Shown here: positions 61,099 through 64,000 of the stretch, in pieces
How the letters are laid out: every line of letters starts with the position of its first letter
Numbering within the stretch: the first letter of the stretch is position 1
NCBI RefSeq assembly: GCF_900302485.1
Contig: NZ_OMOI01000001.1
Coordinates: 1,798,001 to 1,862,000 of the forward strand
DNA: 64,000 nucleotides
Direction: 5' to 3'
DNA from: Aliiroseovarius pelagivivens
GTDB taxonomy: Bacteria; Pseudomonadota; Alphaproteobacteria; Rhodobacterales; Rhodobacteraceae
Notes under the pieces: model-generated
Database searches by the model: none
Told to the model about the DNA's origin: nothing
Seen by the model: the letters and a program-made list of their open reading frames with translations, nothing else
Translations under genes and position numbers: made by a program

Positions 61099-62490
61099 CT
61101 ATTTCGTGATGATCTCTGGCCCCATCAGCAGGGTTGGCAACCATGTCGACAGGAATGGGATATAAGTCACCATGATCAGGAAGACGAAGAGCACAGCCAG
61201 GAACGGCGCCGCTGCCTTCACGACCCTCATCATTGGCATCCCTGCCACGCCTGAGGTCACGAAAAGGTTCAGGCCCACTGGCGGCGTAATCATCCCGATT
61301 TCCATGTTCACCACCATGATGATGCCAAGGTGGATCGGATCCACGCCCAGCTCGATGGCAATCGGGAACACCAACGGCGCCACGATCACGATCAGGCCCG
61401 AAGGCTCCATGAACTGACCGCCGATCAGAAGGATCACGTTCACGATAATCAGGAACATGATCTTGCCGAACCCCGCCGACAGCATTGCGTTGGCGATCTG
61501 CTGCGGGATCTGTTCATCGGTCAGCACGTGCTTCAGGATCAGCGCGTTCGCAATGATGAACATCAGCGTGATGGTCAGGCGACCGGCCTCGAACAAGGTA
61601 CCGCGCGTGTCTTTATGGAAGAACGCGGTGATCAGCGCCTGAGGCTTCTGAAGCAGGGTCTTCTTACCTTCGCCGGTGTCCGCCAGCGGACCCATGTCTC
61701 GATAGACGAAACAGGCCACGATGAACGCATAGACGGATGCCACCGCCGCCGCTTCCGTGGGCGTGAACAGCGCGCCAGTCACACCGGGAATGCCATAGAT
61801 GCCGACCATGATGATCACGATCAGAAGCAAACCCCACAGCGCGTCCGAGAAGCTGGACAGGATCTCGCGCCAGCCAGCGAATTCGCCCTTGGGCATGTCC
61901 TTGATCGTGGCGATCACATAGATTGCGACCATCAGCAACAGGCCCGCCAATAGGCCGGGGATAACACCTGCCAGGAACATACGTCCAACCGAGACTTCCA
62001 CGGCCGAGGCATATACCACCATCACGATCGACGGCGGGATCAGAATGCCCAACGTACCTGCGTTACAGATAACACCTGCGGCGAAATCCTTGGTGTAGCC
62101 CACCTGACGCATCGCCGCGATGACGATTGTCCCGATGGCAACAACGGTTGCAGGGGATGAGCCCGAAAGTGCGGCAAACAGCATACAGGCAAAGACGCCT
62201 GCAATCGCCAGACCGCCCCGGAAGTGCCCCACACAGGCGATCGAGAAGCGGATGATCCGTGCCGCCACGCCGCCCGTCGACATGAACGACGACGCCAGAA
62301 TGAAGAACGGGATCGCAAGCAGTGTGTAGTGCCCGGCCTGCGCCTGATAGAAACTCTGCGCGACCGAGGCCAGCGACGTTTCCGAGAAGAGCAGAAGAAA
62401 GGTGATCGAGCTCATGCCTAGCGCAACCGCGATCGGCACGCCGATCATCAGAAGGCCAATGACCATGGCAAATAGGAATACGACGTCCAT
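61099..62490 (-). CDS. dctM: TRAP transporter large permease DctM
   Basis: 463 residues, about twelve to thirteen hydrophobic helices, DctM signature GSSPATVVAIGTIVIAAMRQVGY and LGILIPPSIVMVVYA, plus PVGLNLFVTSGVAGMPMMRV near the end. Ion-coupled translocation subunit. dctQ ends 3 bases before it. With DctP it forms a C4-dicarboxylate importer. Confidence 0.93.
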   Translation of the reverse strand: MDVVFLFAMVIGLLMIGVPIAVALGMSSITFLLLFSETSLASVAQSFYQAQAGHYTLLAIPFFILASSFMSTGGVAARIIRFSIACVGHFRGGLAIAGVFACMLFAALSGSSPATVVAIGTIVIAAMRQVGYTKDFAAGVICNAGTLGILIPPSIVMVVYASAVEVSVGRMFLAGVIPGLLAGLLLMVAIYVIATIKDMPKGEFAGWREILSSFSDALWGLLLIVIIMVGIYGIPGVTGALFTPTEAAAVASVYAFIVACFVYRDMGPLADTGEGKKTLLQKPQALITAFFHKDTRGTLFEAGRLTITLMFIIANALILKHVLTDEQIPQQIANAMLSAGFGKIMFLIIVNVILLIGGQFMEPSGLIVIVAPLVFPIAIELGVDPIHLGIIMVVNMEIGMITPPVGLNLFVTSGVAGMPMMRVVKAAAPFLAVLFVFLIMVTYIPFLSTWLPTLLMGPEIITK

Positions 62491-62493
62491 GGG

Positions 62494-63153
62494 TTACTCC
62501 TCCCACTGATGGTCTTTGAGCTGGTCGATCTCGTCCTCGACCTCGTGGCTTACGATCAGGGCGTCCTGCTGGCCGCGCCAGATGCGCATTGTGGCTTGCA
62601 GGAACCTGAACAGAAGCAACCCGACCCCGACGGGCAGAATGGTATAGGGGACGACGCGGGGCAGCTTGTCATAGGTCTCGCCCTGATTGATCAACCCCTC
62701 CAGAAAGCGCAGGATTTCAGGCATCGGCACCTGATCGGTGATGTACCACGCCTGATCGCGGGTCTTTTCGAAGCCGGTGGGGAACCAACGGCCCGACGTC
62801 CGGTCAAGGGCGGCATAGGGTGCCCAATAATCCCAAGCGCCTTTCATCAGCAGGAATGCATACACGATGCAGACTGCGGCAGCGATCAGCGCGACAATCC
62901 TACGGGTGCGCGACGGCAGCATGTTGGTCAATGCGTCCACTCCAAGGTGGGCCGTGACCTTTACGCCGTAGCTCACACCGAACAGCACTAGCCAAGCGAA
63001 CAGGATCAGAGTGACTTCAAGCCCCCAGATGATCGCGCTGTTAAAGACATAGCGCAGGACGACGTTTACGAAAGTGATCATCACCATCAGGCCAAGAAGC
63101 AGCGAGATGACCGTTTCCTCGAAGCCTTTGGTGTTATGTGTTGTGGAACTCAT
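62494..63153 (-). CDS. dctQ: TRAP transporter small permease DctQ
   Basis: 219 residues from ATG 63153 (MSSTTHNTKGFEETVISLLLG), AGAGGAA upstream; the open frame extends 16 codons further but that part has no start support. Four membrane helices with the family segment RYVFNSAIIWGLEVTLILFAWLVLFG. The long loop after helix 3 is typical of dicarboxylate DctQ proteins. Confidence 0.9.
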   Translation of the reverse strand: MSSTTHNTKGFEETVISLLLGLMVMITFVNVVLRYVFNSAIIWGLEVTLILFAWLVLFGVSYGVKVTAHLGVDALTNMLPSRTRRIVALIAAAVCIVYAFLLMKGAWDYWAPYAALDRTSGRWFPTGFEKTRDQAWYITDQVPMPEILRFLEGLINQGETYDKLPRVVPYTILPVGVGLLLFRFLQATMRIWRGQQDALIVSHEVEDEIDQLKDHQWEE

Positions 63154-63227
63154 GGTGGTTCCTCTCCATGAGGTTGGGCCGCGCAGCGCAGAACGGATCA
63201 CGTCTGGCCGGGCCGGGGATAAGTGGT

Positions 63228-63252
63228 GTCGGGGCAGACCAAAGCCTGCCCC
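63228..63252 (-). other. Hairpin between dctP and dctQ
   Basis: GGGGCAG / CTGCCCC stem (63230-63236, 63245-63251) right after the dctP stop, without a T-run. Such hairpins in TRAP operons stabilise the upstream binding-protein mRNA and reduce read-through, giving more DctP than DctQM. Confidence 0.6.
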
Positions 63253-63263
63253 AACCGAAAAGC

Positions 63264-64000
63264 TTAGTGCATTCCGTTGATTTTCTGAGCTTCTGCGATG
63301 TTCTCGGCGCCTACATCAGCTTCAAACTGAGCCCATACCGGCTTCATTGCTTCCAGCCACGCTGCGCGCTGCTCGTCGGTCAGCTGGCGCACGACGCCGC
63401 CGGCGTCAATAACGGCTTGTTTCGAGGCTTCGTTCACGGCGAAAGCTTCGCTGTTACGGAAGGCTGTGACCTCATCCACGATGGTGGCCAACTGGTCACG
63501 CACGTCTGCGGGCAGACCGTCCCACCAGTCAACATTGGTCACGACCATATAGTCCAGCAGACCGTGGTTGGTTTCGGTCACACCGTCCTGAACTTCGAAG
63601 AACTTCTTGCCGTAGATGTTCGACCAGGTGTTTTCCTGACCGTCCACAACTTTCTGCTGCAGCGCACCGTAGACTTCCGAGAAGGCCATCGGCTGCGGCG
63701 ATGCACCCAGCGCTTCCATCTGGGCAACCAGCACGTCCGACGTCTGAACGCGGAACTTCAGGCCAGCAGCATCGGTCGGCAGCTCAAGCGGTTTGTTGGC
63801 CGAGAACTGCTTCAGGCCGTTGTGCCAGAAACCCAGACCCAAAAGGCCACGGCGGGTCATCGACTCTTTCATCGCCTGACCGGTTTCCGACTGTTGGAAT
63901 GCATCCACAGCGTCCATGTTCTTGAACATGAAGGGCAGATCGAAGATGCGGAACTGTTTGGTGAAGGCTTCGAACTTCGACAGCGACGGCGCAGCCAACT
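63264..64000 (-). CDS. dctP: TRAP transporter substrate-binding protein DctP, C-terminal part (start outside window)
   Basis: About 245 codons are visible; the gene continues past base 64000. LKFRVQTSDVLVAQMEALGASPQPMAFSEVYGALQQKVVDGQENTWSNIYGKKFFEVQ contains the conserved arginine that binds the substrate carboxylate and the DctP family signature. Periplasmic binding protein of the DctPQM system, probably for succinate, fumarate and malate. First gene of the operon with dctQ and dctM. Confidence 0.92.
   Translation of the reverse strand, partial: LAAPSLSKFEAFTKQFRIFDLPFMFKNMDAVDAFQQSETGQAMKESMTRRGLLGLGFWHNGLKQFSANKPLELPTDAAGLKFRVQTSDVLVAQMEALGASPQPMAFSEVYGALQQKVVDGQENTWSNIYGKKFFEVQDGVTETNHGLLDYMVVTNVDWWDGLPADVRDQLATIVDEVTAFRNSEAFAVNEASKQAVIDAGGVVRQLTDEQRAAWLEAMKPVWAQFEADVGAENIAEAQKINGMH

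Noticed and set aside
1..64000. CRISPR arrays, prophage, rRNA, toxin-antitoxin or restriction systems
   Set aside because: Looked for repeat-spacer patterns and hallmark proteins in all regions and saw none.

Overview
The window is a gene-dense, GC-rich chromosomal segment from an alphaproteobacterium of the Rhodobacteraceae, most likely the marine Roseobacter group. Support for this: a taurine dissimilation locus of tpa-tauR-xsc-pta type, imelysin, a phenylacetate epoxidase cluster, a DctPQM TRAP transporter, a GAAC-N7-GAAC SOS box, and a tRNA-His without G-1 and with A73. I see no prophage, complete insertion sequence, CRISPR array or rRNA. Nearly all of it is ordinary core and catabolic chromosome; the only gene-poor stretch is about 24.8-25.5 kb.

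Layout. 0-5.9 kb: taurine to acetyl-CoA (tpa 3' end, tauR, xsc, pta), with an acetyltransferase and a small internally duplicated protein inserted between tpa and tauR. 5.9-9.9 kb: zinc uptake, zur-znuC-znuB divergent from znuA, with a second short phosphate acyltransferase apparently at the end of the zur operon. 9.9-14.3 kb: gabT-gcdH divergent from an XRE-cupin regulator and a CaiB/BaiF CoA-transferase, together suggesting 5-aminovalerate/glutarate catabolism. 14.3-17.8 kb: an orphan imelysin and two exported proteins of unknown role. 17.9-21.1 kb: mnmH facing an NDH-SelD fusion (tRNA selenation). 21.3-24.8 kb: an amine/amino-acid oxidoreductase and an autotransporter with a 24-residue repeat passenger. 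25.5-30.9 kb: a PfkB kinase with a doubtful start and an ABC ATPase-permease-HlyD exporter operon. 31.2 kb: tRNA-Ser(UGA). 31.5-38.0 kb: a tight housekeeping operon (SPOR lipoprotein, dacA-type carboxypeptidase, tmk, holB, tatD, MBL hydrolase, AEC transporter).

38.2-46.6 kb: phenylacetate degradation (paaJ, paaABCDE, an extra ferritin-like paralogue, paaZ, paaX-type regulator); paaF/G/H/I/K are not here. 46.6-52.9 kb: rpoH with what looks like its own RpoH promoter, cls, rluD and a membrane protein with overlapping divergent start codons, tRNA-His, a small acidic protein, SOS-type mmcB, coaD, a CBS protein. 53-60 kb: LysR regulator, mmsA, a carboxylate-amine ligase, and the valine arm (acyl-CoA dehydrogenase, 3-hydroxyisobutyryl-CoA hydrolase, mmsB). 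60-64 kb: a Crp/Fnr regulator with a nearby dyad before a DUF2892 protein, then dctM-dctQ-dctP (dctP runs off the end).

The most interesting unexplained signals are the phosphate acyltransferase coupled to zinc-starvation genes, several clean operator candidates beside their regulators, the duplicated KQ-repeat protein in the taurine locus, and the extra PaaA/C-like protein. I did not find a clear wholly new system.
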